NCBI RefSeq assembly: GCF_042650605.1
Contig: NZ_JBHSBN010000011.1
Location: forward strand, 147,556-211,555
Origin: Micromonospora_J zhanjiangensis
GTDB lineage: Bacteria; Actinomycetota; Actinomycetes; Mycobacteriales; Micromonosporaceae
Direction of reading: 5' to 3'
Length of the DNA stretch: 64,000 bases
Shown here: positions 8,178-15,864 of the stretch, in pieces
How positions within the stretch are numbered: the stretch's first letter is position 1
How the letters are laid out: each line of letters begins with the position of its first letter
Translations under genes and position numbers: made by a program
Notes under the pieces: model-generated
What the model saw: only the letters and a program-made list of their open reading frames with translations
Databases searched by the model: none
What the model was told of the DNA's origin: nothing

Positions 8178-8488
8178 TTCGCACCGGCCTTGCGCTGGCG
8201 GCGCTCGTCGCGGCTCCGGCTCCGCGCGGCCCAGGCCGCCCGGCAGGGCTCGCAGCGACAGTGCCGGTAGCGGTAGGTATCGACGTTGCCGTGCGGTGCC
8301 AGGCTCAGGCGGCCGGCGGCGCTGCCGGCCGGGACCAGGCCGAGGATCTCGGCCACGTCACCCAGGTCCCGGTCGGTCAGGAACTTGAGCGCCGCGGCGT
8401 CACGCTCCTGACGGCGGAGCCGGTCGCGCTGGGAGGCGGACAGGCGGGCGGTGTCCATGCCGCCGGCGAGGGAGTCGACGCCGGCCAT
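8174..8488 (-). CDS. Small basic element protein with HCRCEPCR motif
   Basis: 104 residues from ATG 8488. The C-terminal part has HGNVDTYRYRHCRCEPCRAAW followed by an Arg-rich tail. This resembles short actinophage proteins of the form HGTxxxYxxGCRCxxCxxA, which include WhiB-neighbour and HNH-like early proteins. Probably metal binding. Confidence 0.66.
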   Translation of the reverse strand: MAGVDSLAGGMDTARLSASQRDRLRRQERDAAALKFLTDRDLGDVAEILGLVPAGSAAGRLSLAPHGNVDTYRYRHCRCEPCRAAWAARSRSRDERRQRKAGAK

Positions 8489-8898
8489 CAGAGCCGACCC
8501 CCGAGCTGCTTGAGCCGGTCGTAGGCGTCCTTGGACTCCCAGTACGGGCCGTGCTTCCGCTCACCACCGACGTACAGCCAGTAGGTGTACGCCCCGCGCT
8601 CCGGGATGCGGCGGATCATCAGCTCGATGCCGCCCGGCTGGGAGTAGGTGGAGAAGACCAGCTCGCCGAGCGAGGTGAGCGGGCCGCGGGCGGCCTCGCC
8701 GGTGGTGGTGAGCCGCCAGTAGTCGCCGGGCCGGCTGTCGTCCAGCTCGACCCAGCCGGCGCGGCGCATCTCGGCGATCGCGGCGGTGACCTTCCGGTCG
8801 GCGGCGACGTACGAGTCGTTGATCGCGTCGCGGAAGACGAGGCCGCGGCCGACCTGGTCGAGCAGGGCGATGCGGCTCTTGGTCGGGTGGAGGCTCAT
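8488..8898 (-). CDS. Element protein, possible winged-helix
   Basis: 136 residues from ATG 8898, overlapping the upstream stop as TGATG. Residues 1-75 (RIALLDQVGRGLVFRDAI, VTAAIAEMRRAGWVEL, YWRLTTTGEAA) read like a winged-helix domain. The C-terminal part (GERKHGPYWESKDAYDRLKQL) is separate. Possibly a DNA-binding early protein. Confidence 0.66.
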   Translation of the reverse strand: MSLHPTKSRIALLDQVGRGLVFRDAINDSYVAADRKVTAAIAEMRRAGWVELDDSRPGDYWRLTTTGEAARGPLTSLGELVFSTYSQPGGIELMIRRIPERGAYTYWLYVGGERKHGPYWESKDAYDRLKQLGGRL

Positions 8899-9242
8899 CA
8901 GGCAGCACCTCGCAGGTTGCGCGCCTTGTGGGCGGCGGTGGTCGGTCGGGCGGGCTGCAGGTAGCGGCGGACCAGCGCCACCTCCGCCGGGGTCATCTCG
9001 GCGACCAGGGCGAGCACCTGGGCGACGCGGTCGTCGGCGATGCCGAGGGACTCGGGGGTGATCTCGGGGGCGTCGTCCCGGCCGCCGAGGTGGACCAGCT
9101 CGACGCCGGCCGGGACGGGCACGGCGGCGGGCTCGGTGTCGGCGCGGTCGAACAGCAGCCCGGTCGAATCGACGACGCGCGGCACGGGCGGGCCCGGCGG
9201 GCTGGTCGGCACCTGCGGCGGGTTCGGCCACGTCGGGCTCAT
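8898..9242 (-). CDS. Element hypothetical protein
   Basis: 114 residues from ATG 9242. Pro-rich N-terminus, then a helical part (DDRVAQVLALVAEMTPAEVALVRRYLQ). Overlaps a 28-residue ORF upstream by four bases (ATGA). No family recognised. Confidence 0.62.
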   Translation of the reverse strand: MSPTWPNPPQVPTSPPGPPVPRVVDSTGLLFDRADTEPAAVPVPAGVELVHLGGRDDAPEITPESLGIADDRVAQVLALVAEMTPAEVALVRRYLQPARPTTAAHKARNLRGAA

Positions 9243-9325
9243 CGCGCGTCACCGCCCCTGCGCAGGTGGGCCGGCAACGGGAGCCGGGCCAGGGCGTACA
9301 GCAGCTCGATCAGGAAGCGGCGCAT
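9239..9325 (-). CDS. 28-residue peptide linking two operon genes
   Basis: ATG 9325 overlaps the upstream stop (TGATG) and its own stop overlaps the next start (ATGA). The peptide begins MRRFLIELLYALARLPLP, a short amphipathic or hydrophobic helix with a basic tail. The perfect fit between two coupled starts argues it is translated. Confidence 0.5.
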   Translation of the reverse strand: MRRFLIELLYALARLPLPAHLRRGGDAR

Positions 9326-9978
9326 CACGCCTCCCCGTCGGCTCGGGGCGACATCGCCATCGCCGGCTGCTGCTGGGCCTCCAGCTCGGCGACCCGGGCC
9401 CGCAGCCGCTCCACCTCGAACAGGCGGTCCGGTTGGATTTGCGCGTGGAAGAACAGCGTTGGGCCGTGCCGCTCGTCGGTGAGTGGGATCTCGTGATCTA
9501 CCTTCGGGATGTCACGAGAGGTGCCGCCGTCCTCCTTGATCTCGACGCCGAAGTGGCGGGCCCACCGCTCCAGGTCGGCGCGGCTGTCGAGCACCCCGAG
9601 GCGCAGCTGCGGCTGGCCGAGCGGCAGCGCCGATCGGACGATGGCGTCGGCGATCCGGTGGAGTTCGGCGGCGACCAGCGCGTTCAGCCTGGGAGTGGCC
9701 GGGGTGGGCTCGGGCCGGTCCTCGGCCGGGCCGGTGAGCCCGGCGCCGGTGACCGCGCCCGCCACCTGCTCGGGCGACAGGCCGGTCAGGGTCACGTCGC
9801 CGACCGCCCCATCGCGGTCCGTGGTGATGGTGATCTCTCGGCCGGACGGGTGGATCATGCTGCGCACGACGGTGCTGGCGGTCCGGTCGTCGCGGTCGAT
9901 GTCCCAGCCGGAGCTGAGGAGATCGTTGCCGACGGCCATCAACGCCTTGAGGCCGGGGCGGATAGGCTGCTGGTGCAT
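9325..9978 (-). CDS. Element hypothetical protein with C-terminal coiled coil
   Basis: 217 residues from ATG 9978 (MHQQPIRPGLKALMAVGNDL), preceded by GAAGGAG at a good spacing. The middle (ALVAAELHRIADAIVRSALP, RADLERWARHFGVEI) resembles phage proteins that carry a small ligand-binding or pseudo-nuclease fold. The end (FEVERLRARVAELEAQQQ) is a coiled coil. It has the only strong ribosome site in this part of the operon, so it may be translated independently. Confidence 0.7.
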   Translation of the reverse strand: MHQQPIRPGLKALMAVGNDLLSSGWDIDRDDRTASTVVRSMIHPSGREITITTDRDGAVGDVTLTGLSPEQVAGAVTGAGLTGPAEDRPEPTPATPRLNALVAAELHRIADAIVRSALPLGQPQLRLGVLDSRADLERWARHFGVEIKEDGGTSRDIPKVDHEIPLTDERHGPTLFFHAQIQPDRLFEVERLRARVAELEAQQQPAMAMSPRADGEA

Positions 9979-10058
9979 TGCTGGACTCCTTCTGAGACGG
10001 GTTGGTCCGGTGGTGCGGGGCCCTCGCGCCGGGTGGAAGCCGGCCGGGGGCTCGTTCG

Positions 10059-10238
10059 TCAGCGGCGGGACTCCCACCGCCAGGTGATCGGCCGCTCCGA
10101 CGCCGGCTCGGTCACCGCCGTGGAGGGCAGCCGGCCGAGCCGGTCGCCCTGGTACGCGATCAGGCCGCCGAGCAGGACGGTCGCGAGGATCACGGCCTGG
10201 GCGATGGCCAGGCCGAGCCACGTCGGGATGCGGCGCAC
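10059..10238 (-). CDS. 59-residue single-pass membrane protein
   Basis: GTG 10238, two bases after the excisionase stop. One membrane helix near residues 7-28 (WLGLAIAQAVILATVLLGGL) is followed by a polar tail ending WRWESRR. Position next to excisionase is typical of small actinophage immunity-region proteins. Function unknown. Confidence 0.6.
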   Translation of the reverse strand: MRRIPTWLGLAIAQAVILATVLLGGLIAYQGDRLGRLPSTAVTEPASERPITWRWESRR

Positions 10239-10240
10239 AG

Positions 10241-10534
10241 TCAGGCCGCCACGGTGGTCTTGGCCTGCCGCACCTTGCGGGCCTTCGCCGTCCGGTTGGT
10301 GACCTGCTCCAGCTCCTCAGGCCGGGCCATCTGCTCGGCGAGGTACTTCTCGCAGGACGCCCGGGTGACCATGCGGATGCCGCCGATGACGACGGCCTGG
10401 AGCTTCTTCTCGGCGATCAGCTTCGAGACGCTGCGGCGGCTGAGGCCGCCGAGCACCTGGCCGGCCGCCGGGAGGCGGTAGACGAGGGGTTCGGGTGCGG
10501 CAGTGCCGGTCCCGGTATTCTGAGTGCCGTTCAT
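10241..10534 (-). CDS. Excisionase / AlpA-like HTH protein
   Basis: 97 residues from ATG 10534, which sits at the predicted transcription start with no ribosome site (leaderless). The central VYRLPAAGQVLGGLSRRSVSKLIAEKKLQAVVIGGIRM (residues about 30-65, split here for reading) is the MerR-like winged helix of excisionases, with the usual 'GGIRMVT' wing. The tail is Lys-rich. It is the first gene of the leftward operon and lies opposite the repressor and integrase, as expected for a recombination directionality factor. Confidence 0.82.
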   Translation of the reverse strand: MNGTQNTGTGTAAPEPLVYRLPAAGQVLGGLSRRSVSKLIAEKKLQAVVIGGIRMVTRASCEKYLAEQMARPEELEQVTNRTAKARKVRQAKTTVAA

Positions 10535-10539
10535 GGCAC
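10524..10539. promoter_or_regulatory. Operator-like palindrome O1 (GTGCC-N6-GGCAC)
   Basis: A perfect 5-bp inverted repeat with 6-base spacer covering the excisionase start codon and predicted transcription start. One of three identical-arm copies in 220 bases. Confidence 0.72.
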
Positions 10540-10541
10540 CG

Positions 10542-10571
10542 ACGATACATGCGGGTGCCAGCGAGTGCCAA
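10542..10571 (-). promoter_or_regulatory. Leftward early promoter of the element
   Basis: Minus-strand -35 TTGGCA (10571-10566), 18-base spacer, -10 TATCGT (10547-10542). Seven bases later comes the excisionase ATG, so the message should be leaderless. Palindromes O1 and O2 cover the start and the -35. Confidence 0.72.
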
Positions 10572-10580
10572 CCCCGGCAC
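10565..10580. promoter_or_regulatory. Operator-like palindrome O2 (GTGCC-N6-GGCAC)
   Basis: Same arms and spacer as O1. It overlaps the -35 of the leftward promoter. O1 and O2 centres are 41 bases apart, close to four helical turns, so dimers could bind on the same face. Confidence 0.72.
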
Positions 10581-10724
10581 TGGTCGCACTTTCGGTCAGT
10601 GTCAGGCGACCGGTCAGCCTCTACGCTGTGTCCATGCATCTCATCGACGCGCGTGGTTCTCGCGTTTCTGCGGCACCGGTACCGCAGAGCCGTTCGCGGC
10701 ACCCAAGCCGCACGCGGCACGGAG

Positions 10725-10740
10725 GTGCCACGGACGGCAC
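10725..10740. promoter_or_regulatory. Operator-like palindrome O3 (GTGCC-N6-GGCAC)
   Basis: Third copy, extended to six-base arms (GGTGCC/GGCACC). It ends one base before the -10 of the repressor promoter, so binding would block repressor transcription (autoregulation). Confidence 0.72.
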
Positions 10741-10741
10741 C

Positions 10742-10747
10742 TATGAT
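10742..10747 (+). promoter_or_regulatory. -10 box of the repressor gene (leaderless)
   Basis: TATGAT is followed after six bases by the GTG at 10754, which matches the expected transcription start. No ribosome site precedes the GTG. No good -35 is visible; operator O3 occupies the spacer. Confidence 0.68.
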
Positions 10748-10753
10748 TTGTCC

Positions 10754-11146
10754 GTGCCAGCCAGTGCCAGCCAGGATCCACGCGTTTTGGCGTTTGCCCG
10801 GTTCGTCAAGCGGGCTCTTGGCGAGGCGCGCGCCGAAGGCTGGTCCATCGACGACGTGGAAGAACGCACCGGCCTACGCCGCTCGACGATCTACCGGTGG
10901 ACCCGCGCCGAGGTCGAGTCCCCGCAGCGCATCCAAGTCCACAAGTTCGTCGACGGCCTCGGGATCCCCCGGACCACCGCCAGCCAGATCCTCGGATGGG
11001 ACGGCACTCCCCCGGCCACCGACCCTGACGTCGCCGTCGACCCGGACATGCAGGCCGTCATGCGACGGCTGAAAGACCCGTCGGTCACGCCAGAAGAGAA
11101 GACCACGATCCGCCAGATGTTGAGGTACCTCGCCCGAGGGGGGTAG
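10754..11146 (+). CDS. Element repressor (XRE-like HTH)
   Basis: 130 residues from the leaderless GTG 10754 (VPASASQDPRVLAFARFVKR); the longer in-frame extension upstream crosses the promoter. Residues about 10-70 (FVKRALGEARAEGWSIDDVEERTGLRRSTIYRW then QRIQVHKFVDGLGIP, split for reading) form a Cro/CI-type helix-turn-helix. The C-terminus (MRRLKDPSVTPEEKTTIRQMLRYLA) is short, with no peptidase domain, so it is unlike LexA/CI that self-cleave. It is followed two bases later by integrase. It is the best candidate to bind the three GTGCC-N6-GGCAC sites. Confidence 0.8.
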   Translation: MPASASQDPRVLAFARFVKRALGEARAEGWSIDDVEERTGLRRSTIYRWTRAEVESPQRIQVHKFVDGLGIPRTTASQILGWDGTPPATDPDVAVDPDMQAVMRRLKDPSVTPEEKTTIRQMLRYLARGG

Positions 11147-11148
11147 CC

Positions 11149-12594
11149 ATGCCACGCCAACCCAACCGCCGCCCGAAGATCTACAAAGGAGCGGATGGGC
11201 TGTGGCACTGCTACGTGACCGTCGGCACCAGACCCGACGGCAAGCTGGACCGGCGACACCGCCAGGGCGAGACCGCCACCGAAGTGGCCGCGAAGGTCGA
11301 CGAGCTGCTGGAGCGCAGCAAGCGGGGCGGAACCGTGCCGAAGCGGGCCGAGACCGTCGGGCAGTGGCTGACCTACTGGGTGGAAGAAGTCGTCCGGCCC
11401 ACCCGGGCATGGGGCACCTACACCGCGTACCGGGCCCTCATTGACAACCACGTCGTGCCGCAGATCGGTTCGTGGCGGCTCGACGGGGCCCGCCGGCTGG
11501 AGCCGGAGCACCTGGAGGCCCTGTACGTCCGGATGCGACGGACGCGGATCCGCCGCGGCGCCGCGGCGGCCGCCGCCGCCGGCCGGCAGGCCACGATGTC
11601 CGGGGCGACCATCCTCAAGACGCACCGGATGCTGCGCAAGGCGCTCAAGGACGCGGTACGCCGCGGCCGGGCGAGCCGGAACGTGGCCGACCTGATCGAC
11701 CCGCCGACCGCCCGGGCCGGCCGGGTCGCCGCGCACACGCTCGACGAGACCCAGGCCATCATCACCACCGCGATGGACGACCCGATGGCGGCCCGCTGGT
11801 TGATCGGCATGCTGCTCGGGCCCCGGCAGGGCGAGACGCTCGGGATCCGGTGGCACCGGGCGCACCTCGACCCGCCCGGCGCGCAGCAGCCGCACGTCGA
11901 GCTGGAGACGCAGTTGCAGCGGCGGACGTGGCAGCACGGCTGCGCCGACCCGTACGCGTGCGGTGCCGCGCCGCGGCCTCGGAGCCCGCGCGGGTACCAC
12001 CACCACGATCCGTGCCCGCCCGGGTGTCGCCGGCACGCGGGCCGGGCGCGGGGGTGCCCGCCGCCGTGCCCGCCGGACTGCGCCGGCCACGCCCGGCACT
12101 GCCCGCAGCGGGTCGGCGGCGGCCTGGTCGAGGTGGAGCTCAAGACCGAACGCAGCGTGCGGTCGCTGCCGTTGCCGCCGGTGGTGGTGGAGCTGCTGCG
12201 CGCGCACCGGGCCCGGCAGCAGCGGCAGTACGAGCTGATCGGCCGCCGGTGGGATCCGCAGGGGCTGGTGTTCACCACCGCCTGGGGGCAGCCGCTGGAC
12301 GCCGGTCAGGACCACGCGGCGTGGGAGGCGCTGCTGGTGCGCGCCGGCGTCGCGGACTCGCGGCTGCACGCCGCCCGGCACTCAGCCGGCACCAACCTGG
12401 TCGCCACGGGGACGGACATCCGGGTGGTGCAGGAGATCCTGGGTCACACCCAGCTCACGACCACGCAGATCTACGTCGACGTCGCCCAGGCCGTGAAGAG
12501 GGAGGCGGTCGACCGGGCGGTCGCCGCGCTGATGGACGGCAACCTGGCGGCCCTACTGCAACGGGATGGTGCAACGGGCCCCACCCGAACGTGA
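11149..12594 (+). CDS. int: Tyrosine-family integrase
   Basis: 481 residues, starting two bases after the repressor stop, so the two share a transcript. N-terminal arm-binding part 1-60, SAM-like core-binding domain about 65-185, catalytic domain about 195-460. The catalytic set is visible: R226 (GPRQGET), K332, H407 and R410 (HAARHSAG), H433 (LGHTQ) and nucleophile Y442 (TQIYVDV). An unusual Cys/His-rich insertion at residues 263-321 carries nine cysteines. The gene ends 74 bases from the 3' end of tRNA-Thr, the probable attachment site. Confidence 0.95.
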   Translation: MPRQPNRRPKIYKGADGLWHCYVTVGTRPDGKLDRRHRQGETATEVAAKVDELLERSKRGGTVPKRAETVGQWLTYWVEEVVRPTRAWGTYTAYRALIDNHVVPQIGSWRLDGARRLEPEHLEALYVRMRRTRIRRGAAAAAAAGRQATMSGATILKTHRMLRKALKDAVRRGRASRNVADLIDPPTARAGRVAAHTLDETQAIITTAMDDPMAARWLIGMLLGPRQGETLGIRWHRAHLDPPGAQQPHVELETQLQRRTWQHGCADPYACGAAPRPRSPRGYHHHDPCPPGCRRHAGRARGCPPPCPPDCAGHARHCPQRVGGGLVEVELKTERSVRSLPLPPVVVELLRAHRARQQRQYELIGRRWDPQGLVFTTAWGQPLDAGQDHAAWEALLVRAGVADSRLHAARHSAGTNLVATGTDIRVVQEILGHTQLTTTQIYVDVAQAVKREAVDRAVAALMDGNLAALLQRDGATGPTRT

Positions 12595-12610
12595 TCGGAA
12601 ACGGATACGA

Positions 12611-12655
12611 GAATGGCCCGCGACCGGGGCTTTATCGCCTGGTCGCGGGCCATTC
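12611..12655. terminator. Strong bidirectional terminator after integrase
   Basis: A perfect 15-bp stem (12611-12625 with 12641-12655) with 15-base loop, followed by CTTTCG. It separates convergent integrase and tRNA transcription. Confidence 0.85.
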
Positions 12656-12667
12656 TTTCGTACCCGA

Positions 12668-12715
12668 GCCGCCTATCGGAATCGAACCGATGACCTACGC
12701 ATTACGAGTGCGTCG
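12668..12715. other. Inferred attachment site (tRNA 3' half)
   Basis: The integrase lies immediately beyond the 3' end of the tRNA gene. This is the usual geometry for elements that use the anticodon-to-3' segment as att core and restore the tRNA. The partner direct repeat should lie left of the window, so its exact limits cannot be read here. Confidence 0.6.
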
Positions 12716-12740
12716 CTCTAGCCGACTGAGCTAAGGCGGC
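12668..12740 (-). tRNA. tRNA-Thr (CGT anticodon)
   Basis: 73 bases. The acceptor arms GCCGCCT and AGGCGGC pair perfectly. The D arm (AGCTCAGTCGGCTAGAGC), anticodon arm with loop centred on CGT, and T arm with GGTTCGATTCC are all present. CCA is not encoded. It reads codon ACG. Confidence 0.95.
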
Positions 12741-12843
12741 AACAGCGTCCGAGTGTACGCCACGCCTCACCCCCCACCCCACCGGGTTCCCGCGTCCGGG
12801 ACTGGACAGCGCGGGACGATCATCGCGGTTAGCCTCATTCCTC

Positions 12844-14709
12844 GTGACCGACGAGCAGACGGGCCGGCGCGTCCCACGGCAGGCGAGCGAGCCGGGGCGG
12901 TCCGACCCGGCACCGGACACCGACCTCCCCCGGCAGGCCGGTAGGGCGACAGCGCGACAGGACCCGCCGTCGGGTGGGAGCGCCCCGGTGGACGTGGCGA
13001 CGACACCGGTGGAGACCGAACAGGCTCCGCACCGGCGGCCGAAGAGCCTCGACCCGCTGGAACTCGGCTACACCCGGCGGGCCCCGGTGCCCTGGCTGGC
13101 GCCCTGGCTGCTGATCACCACCGGCCTGCGTACGGTGCTGGCCGCGCTGTTCGGGGCGTACCTGGACAAGCGCGAGTTGCAGGGGTCGCTGCCGCACCAC
13201 GTGCACCGGCAGAACACCGTCGAGGGGAGCCTGTGGCTGGACTACGTGGCCGACCTCGGCGACGGCTTCGACGCGACGTACAGCATCGCCTACCTGCTGG
13301 CTCAGCGGGAGCTGACGGTGGACGGGCAGCGGCTGCCCCGGGGGCAGATGCTGGTGATGGGGGGCGACCAAGTCTATCCGACCGCCAGCGCCGCCGCCTA
13401 CGAGGACCGCTGCAAGGGCCCGTACGAGTCGGCGTTGCCGCACCCGACCCCCGGCCGGGAGGTTCCGACGCTGTTCGCGGTGCCCGGCAACCACGACTGG
13501 TACGACGGTCTGACCGCCTTCCTGCGGTTGTTCGTCCGGTCCCGGGACGACAACATCGGCGGTTGGCGTACCCCGCAGACCCGGTCGTACTTCACCGTCG
13601 AGTTGCCGGCGGGCTGGTGGCTGTTCGGGCTGGACGGGCAGTCCGGCTCGTACATCGACGACCCGCAGTTGAGCTACTTCACCGAGGCCGTCCGGCACCT
13701 GGGACCCGAGTCCAAGGTCATCCTGGTGGTGCCGGAGCCGGGTTGGGTCAAGGCCGTGGACCACCCCAAGGCGTACGACTCGATCGACTACTTCATCCGC
13801 AAGATCATCGCGCCGAGCGGGGCCCAGGTACGGCTGTTGCTCTCCGGCGACCTGCACCACTACGCCCGCTACACCGGCCCGGACCGGGAGCTGATCACCT
13901 GCGGAGGCGGCGGCGCCTACCTCTACCCCACCCACAAGCTGCCGGCCCGGATCGACGTACCGCCGAAGGACACCACGTCGCGGCGGTCCAGCCCGTCCCG
14001 CCCGTACGAGTTGGTCGGCCGCTTCCCGGACGCGGCCCGGTCCCGGCGGTACGGCTGGGGGGTCTTCGGTCGGCTGCCGTTGCGCAACCCCGGCTTCGGG
14101 ACCCTGCTCGGCACCCTGCACACCCTGTTGATGCTGGCGATGGCCGGCGCCGCGACCAAGACGGCGACCAGCACCGAGCAGCGACTGTTCAGCGTCCCGC
14201 TGGTCGCCATACTGATCGTCACCGTGCTCGGCGCGGCGTTCTTCGCCAAGCCGCCCAGCACCGGCGGCAAGCGGCACGCCCGGAACTGGATCCTCGGCAT
14301 CGGTCACGGGCTGGCGCACGTCGCCCTGGCCGCCGCCGGCACCTGGGCCTGGCTGCACCTGCCGATGTACGAGTGGCCCTGGCCGCTGCCGGCGGCCGCC
14401 GCCGCGGTGATCTACGGCCCGGTCATCGGGCTGGTCGCCAGCGAACTGGTCGCCGGCTACCTGCTGGTGGCCAGCTCGTTCGGGGTCAACGTCAACGAAC
14501 TGTTCGCCGCCCAGGGCATCGAGGACTCGAAGTCGTTCCTCCGGATGCACATCGCCGCCGACGGCGCGCTGACCATCTACCCGATCGCGGTGGACCGGAT
14601 CGGCCGGAACTGGGCCGCCGAGCCCGACGGCCCGCCGGACGCTCCCTGGATCGCCCCGCGCGACCCGCTGGCGGTACGCCTCGCCGAACCCCCCATCGCC
14701 ATCCGCTGA
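12844..14709 (+). CDS. Membrane-anchored metallophosphoesterase
   Basis: 621 residues from GTG 12844. Eight bases upstream is TAGCCT (TANNNT type) and there is no ribosome site, so the message may be leaderless. Calcineurin-type metal motifs are MGGDQVYPTAS (about 170), VPGNHDWYDG (about 213) and SGDLHHYARY (about 334). A membrane segment near residue 85-105 and four or five more after residue 420 (e.g. TLLMLAMAGAATKTA, VPLVAILIVTVLGAAFFA) place it in the membrane. Substrate unknown. Confidence 0.88.
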   Translation: MTDEQTGRRVPRQASEPGRSDPAPDTDLPRQAGRATARQDPPSGGSAPVDVATTPVETEQAPHRRPKSLDPLELGYTRRAPVPWLAPWLLITTGLRTVLAALFGAYLDKRELQGSLPHHVHRQNTVEGSLWLDYVADLGDGFDATYSIAYLLAQRELTVDGQRLPRGQMLVMGGDQVYPTASAAAYEDRCKGPYESALPHPTPGREVPTLFAVPGNHDWYDGLTAFLRLFVRSRDDNIGGWRTPQTRSYFTVELPAGWWLFGLDGQSGSYIDDPQLSYFTEAVRHLGPESKVILVVPEPGWVKAVDHPKAYDSIDYFIRKIIAPSGAQVRLLLSGDLHHYARYTGPDRELITCGGGGAYLYPTHKLPARIDVPPKDTTSRRSSPSRPYELVGRFPDAARSRRYGWGVFGRLPLRNPGFGTLLGTLHTLLMLAMAGAATKTATSTEQRLFSVPLVAILIVTVLGAAFFAKPPSTGGKRHARNWILGIGHGLAHVALAAAGTWAWLHLPMYEWPWPLPAAAAAVIYGPVIGLVASELVAGYLLVASSFGVNVNELFAAQGIEDSKSFLRMHIAADGALTIYPIAVDRIGRNWAAEPDGPPDAPWIAPRDPLAVRLAEPPIAIR

Positions 14710-15004
14710 CCGCCCGCCCCAGGATCACGATGGACCTCTTCAGAAGATCTTGAGAAGCCGGGCGCATGGTCGGCGGCGACGACTTCCTGGTGCCGGACGT
14801 GCGGTGCGTCCACGATGACCGTGAGATCTGCCTCCTCCCGAAGTTCGCGACGTTCGCACACGATCGCACGGGCGGCCCGCCGCAGGTTCGGCGTCATGCG
14901 ATGCCGCAGTCGACGCGTAACCGGTGGAGCTGAGAATCGTTCATCCAAGACATGAAGAGTATGGGCGAGCGGCCCCGGCAGTTCCTATAACGCAGGGGTT
15001 GTAC
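14710..15004. other. Gap of 295 bases without a supported gene
   Basis: Short ORFs exist on both strands (plus 14766-14933; minus in 14740-14900), but none has a ribosome site or recognisable product. Composition is less GC-biased than in neighbouring genes, so it may hold decayed coding sequence upstream of the toxin-antitoxin pair. Confidence 0.4.
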
Positions 15005-15394
15005 GTGGGCTATAGTGCAGGTGCGGGTGAGTGGCGAATCGACACAACAGACTTGGTTGACGAGTGGCTCGTCCGGCTGGGTAAAGAAGATCCAGACTCC
15101 GCCAACCAGGTAGCCGCTGCCATTGACATTCTCGCCAGAGAAGGCCCGAGTCTCGGTCGGCCCCTGGTCGACCGAGTCAAGGGTTCCGACTACAAGAACA
15201 TGAAGGAACTCAGACCCGGCTCCTCGGGTAACACCGAGCTCCGCATCCTGTTCGCCTTCGACCCCACTCGGGCAGCCATTCTGCTTGTCGCCGGGAACAA
15301 GGCCGGCGACTGGAAAGGCTGGTACGAGACCAGCATCCTCGAGGCCGACAAGCTCTTCGCCGAACACCTTCGGACGTTGAAGGGACATCGCTGA
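15005..15394 (+). CDS. RelE/HigB-type toxin
   Basis: 129 residues from GTG 15005, chosen because CAGGGG precedes it by six bases and the family usually starts just before the first strand (here GEWRIDTTDLVDEWLVRL). The frame is open to GTG 14924. Typical features of the phage-derived Gp49/HigB family follow: RVKGSDYKNMKELRPG, ELRILFAFDPTRAAILLVAGNK and the terminal ILEADKLFAEHLRTL. It probably cleaves mRNA on the ribosome. Its stop overlaps the antitoxin start (TGATG). Confidence 0.85.
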   Translation: MGYSAGAGEWRIDTTDLVDEWLVRLGKEDPDSANQVAAAIDILAREGPSLGRPLVDRVKGSDYKNMKELRPGSSGNTELRILFAFDPTRAAILLVAGNKAGDWKGWYETSILEADKLFAEHLRTLKGHR

Positions 15395-15699
15395 TGGTCC
15401 GCAGTTGGCGGGATACCCGCTCCCGGATGAACCTGGACGAGGCTAAGGTCGCAGAGCACACAGAGCGGATGCTCGGGGAGGTACGTGCCACCAAGCTCCG
15501 CGAGATGCGCGAGAGCCGCGGTCTGACTCAGCGTCAGGTCGCCGACCGTATGCATGTCTCCCAACCGCGGGTAGCGGCGATCGAGAAGGGTGAGGTGCCG
15601 GCTACCGAAGTTGGCACTATCGAACGGTACGTCTCGGCACTCGGTGGCAAACTCGAGATCGTTGCTGACTTCGACGGCGAACGGCACGAACTGAGCTGA
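15394..15699 (+). CDS. XRE-family antitoxin
   Basis: 101 residues, coupled to the toxin by TGATG. Residues about 35-90 (KLREMRESRGLTQRQVADRMHVSQPRVAAIEKG, split at any break) are a Cro/CI helix-turn-helix, followed by a short strand region (LGGKLEIVADFDGE). Toxin-first order and an XRE antitoxin match HigBA-type modules. It should bind the toxin and repress the shared promoter. Confidence 0.85.
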   Translation: MVRSWRDTRSRMNLDEAKVAEHTERMLGEVRATKLREMRESRGLTQRQVADRMHVSQPRVAAIEKGEVPATEVGTIERYVSALGGKLEIVADFDGERHELS

Positions 15700-15864
15700 C
15701 GAGACCTGCCCAGTCTGCTGCCCATGCTGCCGTCGCATCGACGATCAACGCCGTTCGACCGCCGGCCGGCGCATCCGGTCGACGAGCTTAATCTTCGAGC
15801 ACGGTTGCGGCGCAACGAGACGAGGCCCCGAGCGATGCCGGAGGGCCTCTTCCCGTAGCGCCGG

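Noticed and set aside
10565..10753. Longer N-terminus for the repressor
   Set aside because: The extension crosses operators O2 and O3 and the repressor -10 box; composition is not protein-like.
14766..14933. Short plus-strand ORF before the toxin
   Set aside because: No ribosome site or similarity; overlaps a competing minus-strand frame of equal quality.
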